Below are positions 47,627 to 62,327 of a DNA stretch of 64,000 nt, in pieces (the first letter of the stretch is position 1; every line of letters starts with the position of its first letter). A model generated the notes under the pieces. It did not search any database, was not told the origin of the DNA, and saw only the letters and a program-made list of their open reading frames with translations. This stretch comes from Erinaceus europaeus (lineage: Eukaryota; Chordata; Mammalia; Eulipotyphla; Erinaceidae). Location of the stretch: contig NC_080181.1 of NCBI RefSeq assembly GCF_950295315.1, positions 1 through 64,000 of the forward strand. The letters run 5' to 3'. Both the position numbers and the translations under genes were made by a program.

Positions 47627-47849
47627 ACCAGGGCGGGACTAAGGCTCCATGGGGCAAGTGCCCTGAGGCACTGGGCTAGGAGAGTGGCGACAGTGTTTCT
47701 GGGTGTGCCCCAAGAGCATGGCCAGCCTAGCGCAGGCAGGTAGTGTCCTAAGGATGGGCCCAGACAGGAGCTGTGGGGGTCGTGTTTGCAGAAACAGGGC
47801 CTTCAGAGGATGGCAGAAAGTCCCCGGGGGCGGGCCTCAGAGCCCATGC

Positions 47850-48566
47850 CCAATGAGCCTGAGGGGAGGGCCCAGTGGGTATTCATAGAGACAGCTGGCC
47901 AATCAGAGAGGAGGAACGTCACCCTCAGGGGCGTGAAGCAAGAGCTGGCCAATGAGAACAGAGGAGGAGTTGCGTGGGCGGGCCTCAGAGAGCAGCCCAC
48001 CAATGAGAGCCTGGGTGCTGGCTCTGGGTGGGCGTACCCCTGGAGGTCAGCCAATCAGGGTCCAGCGGAAGTGCCTGGGGGGCGGGCCCTCGTGAGGCTG
48101 TCCAATGAGCGCCTGGGGCGGGCCTCGTGGGCGGAGCCCAGGAGGCTGGCCAATCATGGGGTTAAGGGCGGTGACCTTCCTGGGCGTGCCTTAGGAACTG
48201 GCCTATGAGAGGGTGCCCCTCAGACAGCAGCCCGCCAATGGGAGCCAAGAGAAGGCTGGCTGGGGGCGTGTCCCTGGGACACCAGGCCAATCAGAGTCGA
48301 GCGGAAGTGGCTGGTGGGCGGGCCTTCCGGAGGCTGCCCAATCAGCGTGCTGCAGGGCCGTGTGGGCGGTGCTCAAGGCCGCTGGCCAATCACTGACTAG
48401 GGGCCCGGACCCTCCTGGGCGTGTCCAAGCACACTGGCCAATGAGATTGCTGGTGGGGTTCTGGGCGTGGCCTAGGCCTCTGGCCTATCAGAGCCTGGCT
48501 GGCGCCCTGTGGGCGGGCCTTCTGAAGGAATCCCGCCAATGGGAGCTCAGAGCTGGCCTTAAAAGG
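47850..48566 (+). promoter_or_regulatory. NF-Y/Sp promoter block, unit 7
   Basis: The proximal half is type A and the distal part from about 48161 is C-like. TATA-like box at 48559-48566. Confidence 0.82.
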
Positions 48567-51206
48567 CTGGGCGTGCTTCCAGGAAATGCGAAGCAGGGTT
48601 CAGCCCAGGGCCCTGCCTTGCAGAAGCTGTCCAGTGCGCATGTGTATAACTCCGTTTGTGCCTGTGCCTCTGTGGATTTGTGTGTGTGTGTGTGTGTGTG
48701 TGTGTCTGAGGGAGGGAGAGAGAGAGAGAACAACAGAATCACTGTGGCACAGGTGATTTTGTGCAAAACACTTGGCACATTCTGATTTACAGCTCAATAT
48801 TGACACCAGGGCAGCTCTCCTTGGCCCTTGGTCACTTTTCTTCTTTTCAGATGTAAAGACACTGAAGAGGGAGAGGTTTTTGCCCTGAGGCTTGCACTGG
48901 GAACTAGCAGCTGCCCTGTTTGTGTTGCCAGACTAGGAAACCTGTGGTGCCTGTCCATGTGGAGAGTCTCCTGGATGAGTTCCTTCTCGAGCCTTTTTCG
49001 CTCGGTCCCGTTGGAGCTGCATATAGCAAATGATTTGGAGATTTTATTCCTTTGGACAATTCTTTTCCTGATGCAAAGTTTCTCTCCAGATTTTAGCAAT
49101 CAATTGTGTGAATGTCACATCGAATTCATTGTAGAAAATGACTACATCAGTGTCTCTCTCTCTCTTTCTCTCTCTCTCTCTCACTCTCTCTCTCTCTATA
49201 TATATATATATGTAGGTAACATGTAGAGGTCTGAAAATATTTTTTAGCTAGAGACCTGCACAGCTCTGGATTAGGGTAGCAATGTGGATACACCTGGCCC
49301 TTCTGAGCCACAGTCATGAGAGACATCTCACAGAGCCATATCGTATATCACTCTACAAATCTCTCTCAGCACAAACTACCACTGCCAAATCATCTACTTC
49401 CCTCTTGCTCTTTTTGTCCACCAAGTCTTATCCCAAAACTGTAAATCAAAGAAGAAATAGACATAGTGCAGTTCCCTGCACACAGGACAGGCTGAGGCTG
49501 GACCAGGGAGATGCAATACGCCAGCCTGCATCTTGGCTGGAGCATCACTATGACTACTTCGAATTTGGAGAGGCGAGGGCAGTTTGGGAGAGTGGGCTGC
49601 CGGCCAAGGGTTGCTTCTCAGAGTGGCTAAGACCTAGATGTTCTAAGTGTTACCTTTCCTCACAAACATAAAATAGCAATGCCACTTGTAAGAAGTATGC
49701 ATGGGCATGGAGAGTTTGTCTTCAGTGCTCTGGCACTGATCAACACAGGGCCAGAATTTCAGTCCTTGTCTGTCTCTGTCATTCTGTCTCTCTGACTGTC
49801 TCTACGTGCCTTCTTCACTGGGCCCTTACTGGAAGTCAGTGCATGCATCGTGAACTCAGCCTTCCTGGTGTTGAAATTTTCCTTTCTTTGCCCTTTGGAT
49901 TATTTAGTCTCCTGCACATGGTGTAGTACAAGGGGAACTGGGGAGACAGCGTTGCTGCTGCAGGTTCCAGGCATATGTCCATCTCTAGCTGAAGCTGTCC
50001 AGGCCCTCTGTGCTTGACTGCCATTCTCCAGGGCCCTGAGACTGACACTCAGCCTCAATGCAACCCTCCTCACCTTCCTGCACAGCATCCTTGTCCTTAT
50101 TCCATGAGAGCCCTGGTCAAGGGAAGTGAAACTCGATCCCCCTGGCACACACACTGTGCTTTCCCTCTATTAAGCCAAATGGAAAGGATCTGTGGTACTG
50201 ATGGCCACACCAGTGTCCAGATTTCCCATGCAAAACGGAAGCTTCCAGTGTTCAGAAAGAGGGTGTTTTGATGGCTGTGAAATGTCTTTTCCAAGTGCCT
50301 CATGGTGTTTCAAATCCCTTTGAAACCTGAAGTTCTTTCTTGTATCTAGGGAATATTTTCACCACTGGCCAGAAGGGCCGCCCAACTAGGAGCACAGCTA
50401 TCCAGGGGTCAGGAGGTCTTCCAGCCTGCTAGCTCCTGGAGGGATTCCTGAGTATGTCCTCAGGGCCCAAGTGTAAAAGGTGTTTCCAATTGCCTTGATT
50501 AGCAGCAGCCAGGCCCTCAGGTGAGGGGCGGGGCTGTGATCTTGACTGGAAGCCCCTAATTTGGCCAATGGAGGCATCCATCTTTCTTTGTCTGTCCATA
50601 GCAAGGGCCCGGGGAGTTTGTGCTTCCTGCAAGCAGAGCGACATTGTATGGGACACTCATGCAAGCCTACTTCTGGGAATCTCTCTGAGTGTGATGTGTG
50701 GACACCAGGACACCATGATCAGGGATGTGAGGCCACAGGAGCAATTGCCTTAGCCGGACCCAAAGGGTAGGTGTAAGGGGCCGGGTTCATCCACTATTGT
50801 TTGGTTCAACACACTTCCCATCTATGTGGAAACACAGCCCTTTCTGGGTACTTTCTGGGCTTGTAATCTGCTGCCCTGAGCAGTGGACTGAGAGCCTGGA
50901 GGCTGAGTAGGCAGCCAAACGTGACTGGACAGGCTCAAGCCCCTGAATTCTGAGGGGTGCCCCAGCTTCCCCCATTGGCAGTGTTTGGATCATAGTGAGG
51001 CATGGCATTGATTCGGAACTCAGGAGAGTGAGACATGAGAGTCCCTTTGCATATGCATTCTTGCTTAGCCACAATCTGGGCTAGCTGGCTTGCCCTGACC
51101 AGATAGGTTCTCTGTACATAAGTTGCAGGAGAGGCTGGCTCCCTTGCCACCCATGCTCTGAGACTACTACAGGTGATCTCTGAGCACACACAGACACACA
51201 CAAACA

Positions 51207-51253
<47 letters not shown>

Positions 51254-51277
51254 TACTGTCAGGTTGGTAGTAGAGCC

Positions 51278-54251
51278 TATGGTGAAGGCTGAGGCTGTCT
51301 GGGGTCTGTGGGCATGAGAGCTGCTGCCTTACAATCTCTACAAGCCAGGTTTGAACCTGTCATCAATGAACACAGTGTAGGAGGTTTTTGAATTCTGGTC
51401 TCTTTCCAACTCATCTATTTCTCTTCTCGCCTTCTCTATCTCTAACTCTCACATGCTCTCACACACTCTGTCTTCACTCATTAATATTTTACTTAGATTC
51501 TTATTTTACTGACAGGCCCAGATAGACAAAGAGAGTTACCAGAGCACTGCTGAGCTCTGGCTTGTTGTGTTGGCGATTTCACCTAGGCTACTGGAGCCTC
51601 AGTTTGTAAGTCTTTCTGACACAAGCCATATTCTGTCTCCTCATTTCCATGCCAGTATCACTCAGAGTTTATAATAAAGATATACATACATGTATATATG
51701 TACATATAGATTTATATATCTGTCGTTTTTAGAATGTTCGACCTATGTATTTGACCTTCTTTCAGAATTACCACATTTATAACATCCTAGTTTTTCTGAA
51801 ATAATTGGCCATATAGTTGGAGCAGGATTCAATACAATTATAAATAATAGAACCTTCCAGTAGCATTTCTAATCGTGTTTCTATTAGCATCCTTATTGTA
51901 ATTATCATGGCCCAGATCTTCCCTCCTTTTTCTAGTGTAAGCTTCAATACGTATGTGTTTGTTTTCTTTCTCCGGAAATCTTAATGTCCCTGGACCCTGA
52001 AGTGTTAGGGAATTTTTGAAGCAGCCCTCTGTTTCTCAGCAGATGGTTTCTATGTTTCTGCTGTCATCAGGTCTTCTTGTGGTTTTTGTCTTTATTTATT
52101 TTTATTGTTTCAAGTCCTCCTAGATCATCCCCATTTATTTGCATATTTATTTATTTAGTCAGGTATCACATGTGGCATCATTTCTTCTGCTTGAGAGATT
52201 TTCTCTTATAACTGAAGGGAACTTTTGATGCACAATACATTTCCTGGGGCAAATACTACACACATATGGTGAAGGCTTGGGTTGTCTGGGGTCTGTGGGC
52301 ATTAGAGCTGCTGCGTGACAATCTCTACAACCCAGGTTTGAACCTGTCATGAATCAACACAGCCTAGGGGGTTTTTGACTTCTGGTCTATTTCAAACTCT
52401 TCTATTTCTCTTCTCGCCATCTCTGTCTCTGACTCTCACAGGCTCTCTCTCACTCTGTCTGAACTCAGGAATATTTTACTTATATCCTTATTTTATTGAC
52501 AGGCCCAGATATACAAAGAGAGTGGCCAGAGCACTGCTGAGCTCTGGCTGGTTTTGTTTGTGATTTCACCTAGGCTACTGGAGCCTCTGACTGGTAAGTC
52601 TCTCTGACTTAAGCCATATTCTGTCTCCTCATATCCATGGCAGTATCTCTCAGACTTTATAATAAAGATATACATCCATATACATATATAAATATACATA
52701 TATATATCTCTGTCATTTTTAGAATTGTCAACCTATGTAATTGATCTTAATCAAAATTCACACATTTACAACAGGTTCCTTTTTCCCTACTAATTGGCCA
52801 CATAGTTGGAGCAGGATTCAATACAATTATAAATAATAGAACCTTCCAGTAGCATTTCTAATAGCATTTCTATCAGCATCCTTATTTTAATTATCATAGT
52901 ACAGAACTTGCCTCCTTTCTCTAGTGTAAGCTTCAATACATATGAGTTTCTTTTCATTCTCCCGAAATCTTAATTTCCCTGGTCTCTGAAGGGTCTCGGA
53001 ACTTTTGAAGCAGCCCTTGATTCACAGCAGATGGTTTCTATGTTTCTGCTGTCATCAGGTCTTCTTGTGCTTTTTGTTTTTATTTTTCATTTGTTTCAAA
53101 TCCTCCTAGATAACCCCCATTTACTTGCATATTTATTTATTTATTTATTTATTTGGTTCTATATTACATGAGGGGTCCATTCTTCTGCTTGATAGATTTT
53201 TCTCTTATAATTGAAGGGAAGTTTACACTCACAATACATATCCTGTCGTAAATACTACACACATATGGTGAAGGCTGGGGTTGTCTGGGGTCTGTGGACA
53301 GGAGACTGATGCCTTACAATCTCGACAACCCAGGTTTGAACCTGTCATGTATGAACACAGAGTGGGAGCTTTTGGACTTCTGGTCTCTTTCCAACTCTTC
53401 TATTTCTCTTCTTGCCTTCTCTGTCTCTGACTCTCACAGGCTCTCACTCACTCTGTCTGCACTCATTAATATTTTACTTTTATATTATTTGACTGACAGG
53501 CCCAGATATACAAAGCGAGTCACCAGGCCCCGGCTGAGCTCTGGATTGTTTTGTTGGCGATTTCACCTAGGTTTCTGGAGCCTCAGCTTTGTAAGTCTCT
53601 CTGGCACAAGCCATACTCTGTCTCCTCATAGCCATGCCAGTATCCCTCATAGTTGATAATAAAGATACACATACATATATGTACATATACATATATATAT
53701 ATATCAGACATTTTTAGAATTGTTGACCTTTTTATTTGATCTGAATGCAGAATTACCGCATTTATAATAGCCTCCTTATTCATAAATAATTGGTCACATA
53801 GTTGGAGCAGGATTCACTACAATTATAAATTATAAACTTTCCAGGAGCATTTCCAATAGCCTTTCTATCAGTATCCTTATTGTAATTATCATAGCACAGA
53901 ACTTGCCTCCATTTTCTAGTGTAAGCTTCAAATCGTATGCGTTTCTTTTCATTCTCAGAATTCGTAATTTGCCTGGACCCTGTGTGTCAGGGAATTTTTG
54001 AAGCAGCCCTCTATTTCTCAGCAGACATTTTCTATATTTCTGCTGTCATCAGGTCTTCCTGTGGTGTTTGTTTTTATTTTTTATTTTTTTCAAATCCTCT
54101 TAGATCATTCCCATTTATTTGCATATTTATTTATTTATTTATTTCGTCCGGTATCACATGAGGGGTCATTTCTTCTGCCTGATAGATTTTCTCTTATAAT
54201 TGAAGGGAACTTTTGACACACAATACATTTCCTTTTGCAGATACTACACAC
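51278..54251. repeat. Triplicated 1-kb block, unit 7
   Basis: Copies start at 51278, 52265 and 53264. Private changes are gaatcaacac (52352) and atttcaaactc (52389). Confidence 0.87.
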
Positions 54252-54513
54252 TACTACAACTGCTACTGCACTGTTTTTGACAGTGACATCCAATGCACAA
54301 TGGATTAGTATTGCATGGCTCTAGAGAATGTTCACTATTTAACCTACAATGTTTTTAACCTCACAAATATTTATTCTGTTCTTTCTTGGGGGATGAATGG
54401 TTTACAGTCAACAGTTCCATATAATAGTGGGCACGGGGGGGGTAATTTTTCCCACTACCCCTGTATTTCTGTACATCCTTTGTAACTTTCTTATTGAGGA
54501 GAAGCAAACAGTC

Positions 54514-54681
54514 ATAAATTGAGAGAGCAGGGCCCAAGCAGGAAGAGAGACAGAGAGACATCTGCAGCTCTGATTTGTCACTAGCCCAGCTTTTCCCTAG
54601 CTGGGTAAGTGTGACCAGGGGCTCAAAACAGGGTCCTGGGATTCCACATAGTTCCCTGGCAGCTCCACCAGCTGTCCCTCC
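54514..54681 (-). mobile_element. Seam SINE, unit 7/8 copy
   Basis: Copy of the 7699 element. It carries a private cagctgtccctcc where the others have cagctgttcctcc. Confidence 0.62.
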
Positions 54682-55172
54682 AACCCATGCTCCCTTCGTT
54701 GTCCATGTAACTATCGATCTGCTCTAGGCATTTCTCACCTTCATATGCCAGAAACTTAACACTTCTCCCTTCCACCCATGAAACTTTGACCTTTTGCTAG
54801 GGTGCAAAACAGCAACTCCAATCCAAGTTATTTTCGGGACAAGTGTGTACGTCTCTGTGGGAAGGTGTGTGTGTGTGTGTGTGTGTGTGTGTAAGTGTGC
54901 ATAAGTGTGTTTCAGTTAAGATTACCGCTGTTGTTTCTTTATTCCTGACACAGGGACTTAGGAACTGGGTTGTGTTATGACAAAGGAAGTTTCCACTGCA
55001 CAAGTGGTTTTTCAAGTATGAATTGGCACATTGGATTGTGGACTCTGTTGTGCATTCTCCCAGGTGGTCCTCAGATGGGTTCTTTCCTTTGCTATTCCCA
55101 TGCTGTGTGTAATTTTCTGGGTAGACTCAAAGAGGAGTGGCATGGGGAGCTCAGCTGCATTCTGCTGTATGT

Positions 55173-55187
55173 CCACAAGGTGGCGGC
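55173..55187 (+). promoter_or_regulatory. CTCF motif 1, unit 8
   Basis: Core unchanged, with the type A/B flank. Confidence 0.82.
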
Positions 55188-55419
55188 AAAGACCATAGTT
55201 GAGTGTAGTGATTCTGTGGAATGAGGAGAACTCTAGGAATTGTGGCCCGTGGACAGCAGGGTTGAAATTGACGTAGAGTGCCCTAGACATCTGTTCTTTC
55301 CTGTGGGGTGGGGGGATCCCCCATTTGGCTTTGCAAGTGGAAGGGGTTTCTCTCTTTGCCTGGGATGACTCTACTGGGAGCTTGTGAATCCCTGTGCTCA
55401 GCTGCATTCTGCTGGGTGT

Positions 55420-55434
55420 CCACAAGAGGGCAGC
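55420..55434 (+). promoter_or_regulatory. CTCF motif 2, unit 8
   Basis: Core unchanged; spacing 247 bp. Confidence 0.84.
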
Positions 55435-55657
55435 ACCAGGGCGGGACTAAGGCTCCATGGGGCAAGTGCCCTGAGGCACTGGGCTAGGAGAGTGGCGACA
55501 GTGTTTCTGGGTGTGCCCCAAGAGCATGGCCAGCCTAGCGCAGGTAGGCAGTGTCCTAAGGACGGGCCCAGACAGGAGCTGTGGGGGTCGTGTTTGCAGA
55601 AACAGGGCCTTCAGAGGATGGCAGAAAGTCCCCGGGGGCGGGCCTCAGAGCCCGTGC

Positions 55658-56372
55658 CCAATGAGCCTGAGGGGAGGGCCCAGTGGGTATTCATAGAGAC
55701 AGCTGGCCAATCAGAGAGGAGGAACGTCACCCTCAGGGGCGTGAAGCAAGAGCTGGCCAATGAGAACAGAGGAGGAGTTGCGTGGGCGGGCCTCAGAGAG
55801 CAGCCCACCAATGAGAGCCTGGGTGCTGGCTCTGGGTGGGCGTACCCCTGGAGGTCAGCCAATCAGGGTCCAGCGGAAGTGCCTGGGGGGCGGGCCCTCG
55901 GGAGGCTGTCCAATGAGCGCCTGGGGCGGGCCTCGTGGTCTGAGCCCAGGAGGCTGGCCAATCATGGGGCAAGGGCGGTGACCTTCCTGGGCGTGCCTTA
56001 GGAACTGGCCTATCAGAGGGCGCCCCTCAGACAGCAGCCCGCCAATGGGAGCCAAGAGAAGGCTGGCTGGGGGCGTGTCCCTGGGACACCAGGCCAATCA
56101 GAGTGGAGCGGAAGTGGCTGGTGGGCGGGCCTTCCGGAGGTGGCCAATCAGCGTGCTGCAGGGCCGTGTGGGCGGTGCTCAGGGCCGCTGGCCAATCACT
56201 GACTAGGGGCCCGGACCCTCCTGGGCATGTCCAAGCACACTGGCCAATGAGATTGCTGGTGGGGTTCTGGGCGTGGCCTAGGCCTCTGGCCTATCAGAGC
56301 CTGGCTGGCGCCCTGTGGGCGGGCCTTCTGAAGGAATCCTGCCAATGGGAGCTCAGAGCTAGCCTTAAAAGG
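55658..56372 (+). promoter_or_regulatory. NF-Y/Sp promoter block, unit 8
   Basis: Type B version. A private gggcatgtcc at 56224 replaces gggcgtgtcc and removes a CpG. TATA-like box at 56365-56372. Confidence 0.82.
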
Positions 56373-56482
56373 CTGGGCGTGCTTCCAGGAAATGCGAAGC
56401 AGGGTTCAGCCCAGGGCCCTGCCTTGCAGAAGCTGTCCAGTGCGCATGTGTATAACTCCGTTTGTGCCTGTGCCTCTGTGGA

Positions 56483-56518
<36 letters not shown>

Positions 56519-59062
56519 TGAGGGAGGGAGAGAGAGAGAGAACAACAGAATCACTGTGGCACAGGTGATTTTGTGCAAAACACTTGGCACATTCTGATTT
56601 ACAGCTCAATATTGACACCAGGGCAGCTCTCCTTGGCCCTTGGTCACTTTTCTTCTTTTCAGATGTAAAGACACTGAAGAGGGAGAGGTTTTTGCCCTGA
56701 GGCTTGCACTGGGAACTAGCAGCTGCCCTGTTTGTGTTGCCAGACTAGGAAACCTGTGGTGCCTGTCCATGTGGAGAGTCTCCTGGATGAGTTCCTTCTC
56801 GAGCCTTTTTCGCTCGGTCCCGTTGGAGCTGCATATAGCTAATGATTTGGAGATTTTATTCCTTTGGACAATTCTTTTCCTGATGCAAAGTTTCTCTCCA
56901 GGTTTTAGCAATCAATTGTGTGAATGTCACATCGAATCCATTGTAGAAAATGACTACATCAGTGTCTCTCTCTCTCTTTCTCTCTCTCTCTCTATCTCTC
57001 TCTCTATATATATATATGTATGTAACATGTAGAGGTCTGAAAATATTTTTTAGCTAGAGACCTGCACAGCTCTGGATTAGGGTAGCAATGTGGATACACC
57101 TGGCCCTTCTGAGCCACAGTCATGAGAGACATCTCACAGAGCCATATCGTATATCACTCTACAAATCTCTCTCAGCACAAACTACCACTGCCAAATCATC
57201 TACTTCCCTCTTGCTCTTTTTGTCCACCGAGTCTTATCCCAAAACTGTAAATCAAAGAAGAAATAGACATAGTGCAGTTCCCTGCACACAGGACAGGCTG
57301 AGGCTGGACCAGGGAGATGCAATACGCCAGCCTGCATCTTGGCTGGAGCATCACTATGCTTACTTCGAATTTGGAGAGGCGAGGGCAGTTTTGGAGAGTG
57401 GGCTGCCGGCCAAGGGTTGCTTCTCAGAGTGGCTAAGACCTAGATGTTCTAAGTGTTACCTTTCCTCACAAACATAAAATAGCAATGCCACTTGTAAGAA
57501 GTATGCATGGGCATGGAGGGTTTGTCTTCCGTGCTCTGGCACTGATCAACACAGGGCCAGAATTTCAGTCCTTGTCTGTCTCTGTCATTCTGTCTCTCTG
57601 ACTGTCTCTACGTGCCTTCTTCACTGGGCCCTTACTGGAAGTCAGTGCATGCATCGTGAACTCAGCCTTCCTGGTGTTGAAATTTTCCTTTCTTTGCCCT
57701 TTGGATTATTTAGTCTCCTGCACATGGTGTAGTACAGAGGGGAACTGCGGAGACAGCGTTGCTGCTGCAGGTTCCAGGCATATGTCCATCTCCAGCTGCA
57801 GCTGTCCAGGCCCTCTGTGCTTGACTGCCATTCTCCAGGGCCCTGAGGCTGACACTCAGCCTCAATGCAGCCCTCCTCACCTTCCTGCACAGCATCCTTG
57901 TCCTTATTCCATGAGAGCCCCGGTCAAGGGAAGTGAAACTCGATCCCCCTGGCACACACACTGTGCTTTCCCTCTATTAAGCCAAATGGAAAGGATCTGT
58001 GGTACTGATGGCCACACCAGTGTCCAGATTTCCCATGCAAAACGGAAGCTTCCAGTGTTCAGAAAGAGGGTGTTTTGATGGCTGTGAAATGTCTTTTCCA
58101 AGTGCCTCATGGTGTTTCAAATCCCTTTGAAACCTGAAGTTCTTTCTTGTATCTAGGGAATATTTTCACCACTGGCCAGAAGGGCCGCCCAACTAGGAGC
58201 ACAGCTATCCAGGGGTCAGGAGGTCTTCCAGCCTGCTAGCTCCTGGAGGGATTCCTGAGTATGTCCTCAGGGCCCAAGTGTAAAAGGTGTTTCCAATTGC
58301 CTTGATTAGCAGCAGCCAGGCCCTCAGGTGAGGGGCGGGGCTGTGATCTTGACTGGAAGCCCCTAATTTGGCCAATGGAGGCATCCATCTTTTTTTGTCT
58401 GTCCATAGCAAGGGCCCGGGGAGTTTGTGCTTCCTGCAAGCAGAGCGACATTGTATGGGACACTCATGCAAGCCTACTTCTGGGAATCTCTCTGAGTGTG
58501 ATGTGTGGACACCAGGACACCATGATCAGGGATGTGAGGCCACAGGAGCAATTGCCTTAGCCGGACCCAAAGGGTAGGTGTAAGGGGCCGGGTTCATCCA
58601 CTATTGTTTGGTTCAACACACTTCCCATCTAAGTGGAAACACAGCCCTTTCTGGGTACTTTCTGGGCTTGTAATCTGCTGCCCTGAGCAGTGGACTGAGA
58701 GCCTGGAGGCTGAGTAGGCAGCCAAACGTGACTGGACAGGCTCAAGCCCCTGAATTCTGAGGGGTGCCCCAGCTTCCCCCATTGGCAGTGTTTGGATCAT
58801 AGTGAGGCATGGCATTGATTCGGAACTCAGGAGAGTGAGACATGAGAGTCCCTTTGCATATGCATTCTTGCTTAGCCACAATCTGGGCTGGCTGGCTTGC
58901 CCTGACCAGATAGGTTCTCTGTACATAAGTTGCAGGAGAGGCTTGCTCCTTTGCCACCCATGCTCTGAGACTACTACAGGTGATCTCTGAGCACACACAG
59001 ACACACACAAACAGACAGACACACACACACACACACATTACTGTCAGGTTGGTAGTAGAGCC

Positions 59063-61469
59063 TATGGTGAAGGCTGCGGCGGTCTGGGGTCTGTGGGCAT
59101 GAGAGCTGCTGCCTTACAATCTCTACAAGCCAGGTTTGAACCTGTCATCAATGAACACAGTGTAGGAGGTTTTTGAATTCTGGTCTCTTTCCAACTCATC
59201 TATTTCTCTTCTCGCCTTCTCTATCTCTAACTCTCACATGCTCTCACACACTCTGTCTTCACTCATTAATATTTTACTTAGATTCTTATTTTACTGACAG
59301 GCCCAGATAGACAAAGAGAGTTACCAGAGCACTGCTGAGCTCCGGCTTGTTGTGTTGGCGATTTCACCTAGGCTACTGGAGCCTCAGTTTGTAAGTCTTT
59401 CTGACACAAGCCATATTCTGTCTCCTCATTTCCATGCCAGTATCACTCAGAGTTTATAATAAAGATATACATACATGTATATATATACATATAGATTTAT
59501 ATATCTGTCATTTTTAGAATGTTCGACCTATGTATTTGACCTTCTTTCAGAATTACCACATATATAACAGCCTAGTTTTTCTGAAATAATTGGCCATATA
59601 GTTGGAGCAGGATTCAATACAATTATAAATAATAGAACCTTCCAGTAGCATTTCTAATCGTGTTTCTATTAGCATCCTTATTGTAATTATCATGGCCCAG
59701 ATCTTCCCTCCTTTTTCTAGTGTAAGCTTCAATACGTATGTGTTTGTTTTCTTTCTCCGGAAATCTTAATGTCCCTGGACCCTGAAGTGTTAGGGAATTT
59801 TTGAAGCAGCCCTCTGTTTCTCAGCAGATGGTTTCTATGTTTCTGCTGTCATCAGGTCTTCTTGTGGTTTTTGTCTTTATTTATTTTTATTGTTTCAAGT
59901 CCTCCTAGATCATCCCCATTTATTTGCATATTAATTTATTTAGTCAGTTATCACATGTGGCATCATTTCTTCTGCTTGAGAGATTTTCTCTTATAACTGA
60001 AGGGAACTTTTGATGCACAATACATTTCCTGGGGCAAATACTACACACATATGGTGAAGGCTTGGGTTGTCTGGGGTCTGTGGGCATTAGAGCTGCTGCG
60101 TGACAATCTCTACAACCCAGGTTTGAACCTGTCATGAATGAACACAGCCTAGGGGGTTTTTGACTTCTGGTCTATTTCCAACTCTTCTATTTCTCTTCTC
60201 GCCATCTCTGTCTCTGACTCTCACAGGCTCTCTCTCACTCTGTCTGAACTCAGGAATATTTTACTTATATCCTTATTTTATTGACAGGCCCAGATATACA
60301 AAGAGAGTGGCCAGAGCACTGCTGAGCTCTGGCTGGGTTTGTTTGTGATTTCACCTAGGCTACTGGAGCCTCTGATTGGTAAGTCTCTCTGACTTAAGCC
60401 ATATTCTGTCTCCTCATATCCATGGCAGTATCTCTCAGACTTTATAATAAAGATATACATCCATATACATATATAAATATACATATATATATCTCTGTCA
60501 TTTTTAGAATTGTCAACCTATGTAATTGATCTTAATCAAAATTCACACATTTACAACAGGTTCCTTTTTCCCTACTAATTGGCCACATAGTTGGAGCAGG
60601 ATTCAATACAATTATAAATAATAGAACCTTCCAGTAGCATTTCTAATAGCATTTCTATCAGCATCCTTATTTTAATTATCATAGTACAGAACTTGCCTCC
60701 TTTCTCTAGTGTAAGCTTCAATACATATGAGTTTCTTTTCATTCTCCCGAAATCTTAATTTCCCTGGTCTCTGAAGGGTCTCGGAACTTTTGAAGCAGCC
60801 CTTGATTCACAGCAGATGGTTTCTATGTTTCTGCTGTCATCAGGTCTTCTTGTGCTTTTTGTTTTTATTTTTCATTTGTTTCAAATCCTCCTAGATAACC
60901 CCCATTTACTTGCATATTTATTTATTTATTTATTTATTTGGTTCTATATTACATGAGGGGTCCATTCTTCTGCTTGATAGATTTTTCTCTTATAATTGAA
61001 GGGAAGTTTACACTCACAATACATATCCTGTCGTAAATACTACACACATATGGTGAAGGCTGGGGTTGTCTGGGGTCTGTGGACAGGAGACTGATGCCTT
61101 ACAATCTCGACAACCCAGGTTTGAACCTGTCATGTATGAACACAGAGTGGGAGCTTTTGGACTTCTGGTCTCTTTCCAACTCTTCTATTTCTCTTCTTGC
61201 CTTCTCTGTCTCTGACTCTCACAGGCTCTCACTCACTCTGTCTGCACTCATTAATATTTTACTTTTATATTATTTGACTGACAGTCCCAGATATACAAAG
61301 CGAGTCACCAGGCCCCGGCTGAGCTCTGGATTGTTTTGTTGGCGATTTCACCTAGGTTTCTGGAGCCTCAGCTTTGTAAGTCTCTCTGGCACAAGCCATA
61401 CTCTGTCTCCTCATAGCCATGCCAGTATCCCTCATAGTTGATAATAAAGATACACATACATATATGTAC

Positions 61470-61523
<54 letters not shown>

Positions 61524-62065
61524 CATTTTTAGAATTGTTGACCTTTTTATTTGATCTGAATGCAGAATTACCGCATTTATAATAGCCTCCTTATTCATAA
61601 ATAATTGGTCACATAGTTGGAGCAGGATTCACTACAATTATAAATTATAAACTTTCCAGGAGCATTTCCAATAGCCTTTCTATCAGTATCCTTATTGTAA
61701 TTATCATAGCACAGAACTTGCCTCCATTTTCTAGTGTAAGCTTCAAATCGTATGCGTTTCTTTTCATTCTCAGAATTCGTAATTTGCCTGGACCCTGTGT
61801 GTCAGGGAATTTTTGAAGCAGCCCTCTATTTCTCAGCAGACATTTTCTATATTTCTGCTGTCATCAGGTCTTCCTGTGGTGTTTGTTTTTATTTTTTATT
61901 TTTTTCAAATCCTCTTAGATCATTCCCATTTATTTGCATATTTATTTATTTATTTATTTCGTCCGGTATCACATGAGGGGTCATTTCTTCTGCCTGATAG
62001 ATTTTCTCTTATAATTGAAGGGAACTTTTGACACACAATACATTTCCTTTTGCAGATACTACACA
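59063..62065. repeat. Triplicated 1-kb block, unit 8
   Basis: Copies start at 59063, 60050 and 61049. Copy c carries a TA run of about 43 bp (61477-61519), and private changes include gctgcggcggtc (59073). Confidence 0.87.
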
Positions 62066-62327
62066 CTACTACAACTGCTACTGCACTGTTTTTGACAGTG
62101 ACATCCAATGCACAATGGATTAGTATTGCATGGCTCTAGAGAATGTTCACTATTTAACCTACAATGTTTTTAACCTCACAAATATTTATTCTGTTCTTTC
62201 TTGGGGGATGAATGGTTTACAGTCAACAGTTCCATATAATAGTGGGCACGGGGGGGTAATTTTTCCCACTACCCCTGTATTTCTGTACATCCTTTGTAAC
62301 TTTCTTATTGAGGAGAAGCAAACAGTC

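Larger units (their letters stand above)
46798..54597 (+). repeat. Array unit 7 (type A with a C-like promoter segment)
   Basis: Type A marks flank the promoter (cccatgccc, tcgtgaggctg, ccagattttag, gtccggtatc). The distal promoter from about 48161 to 48458 reads ggggttaaggg, cctatgagagggtg and gagtcgagcgg as in type C. A private change gives agcaaatgatt at 49025. The CA tract is expanded (51201-51252). Confidence 0.95.
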
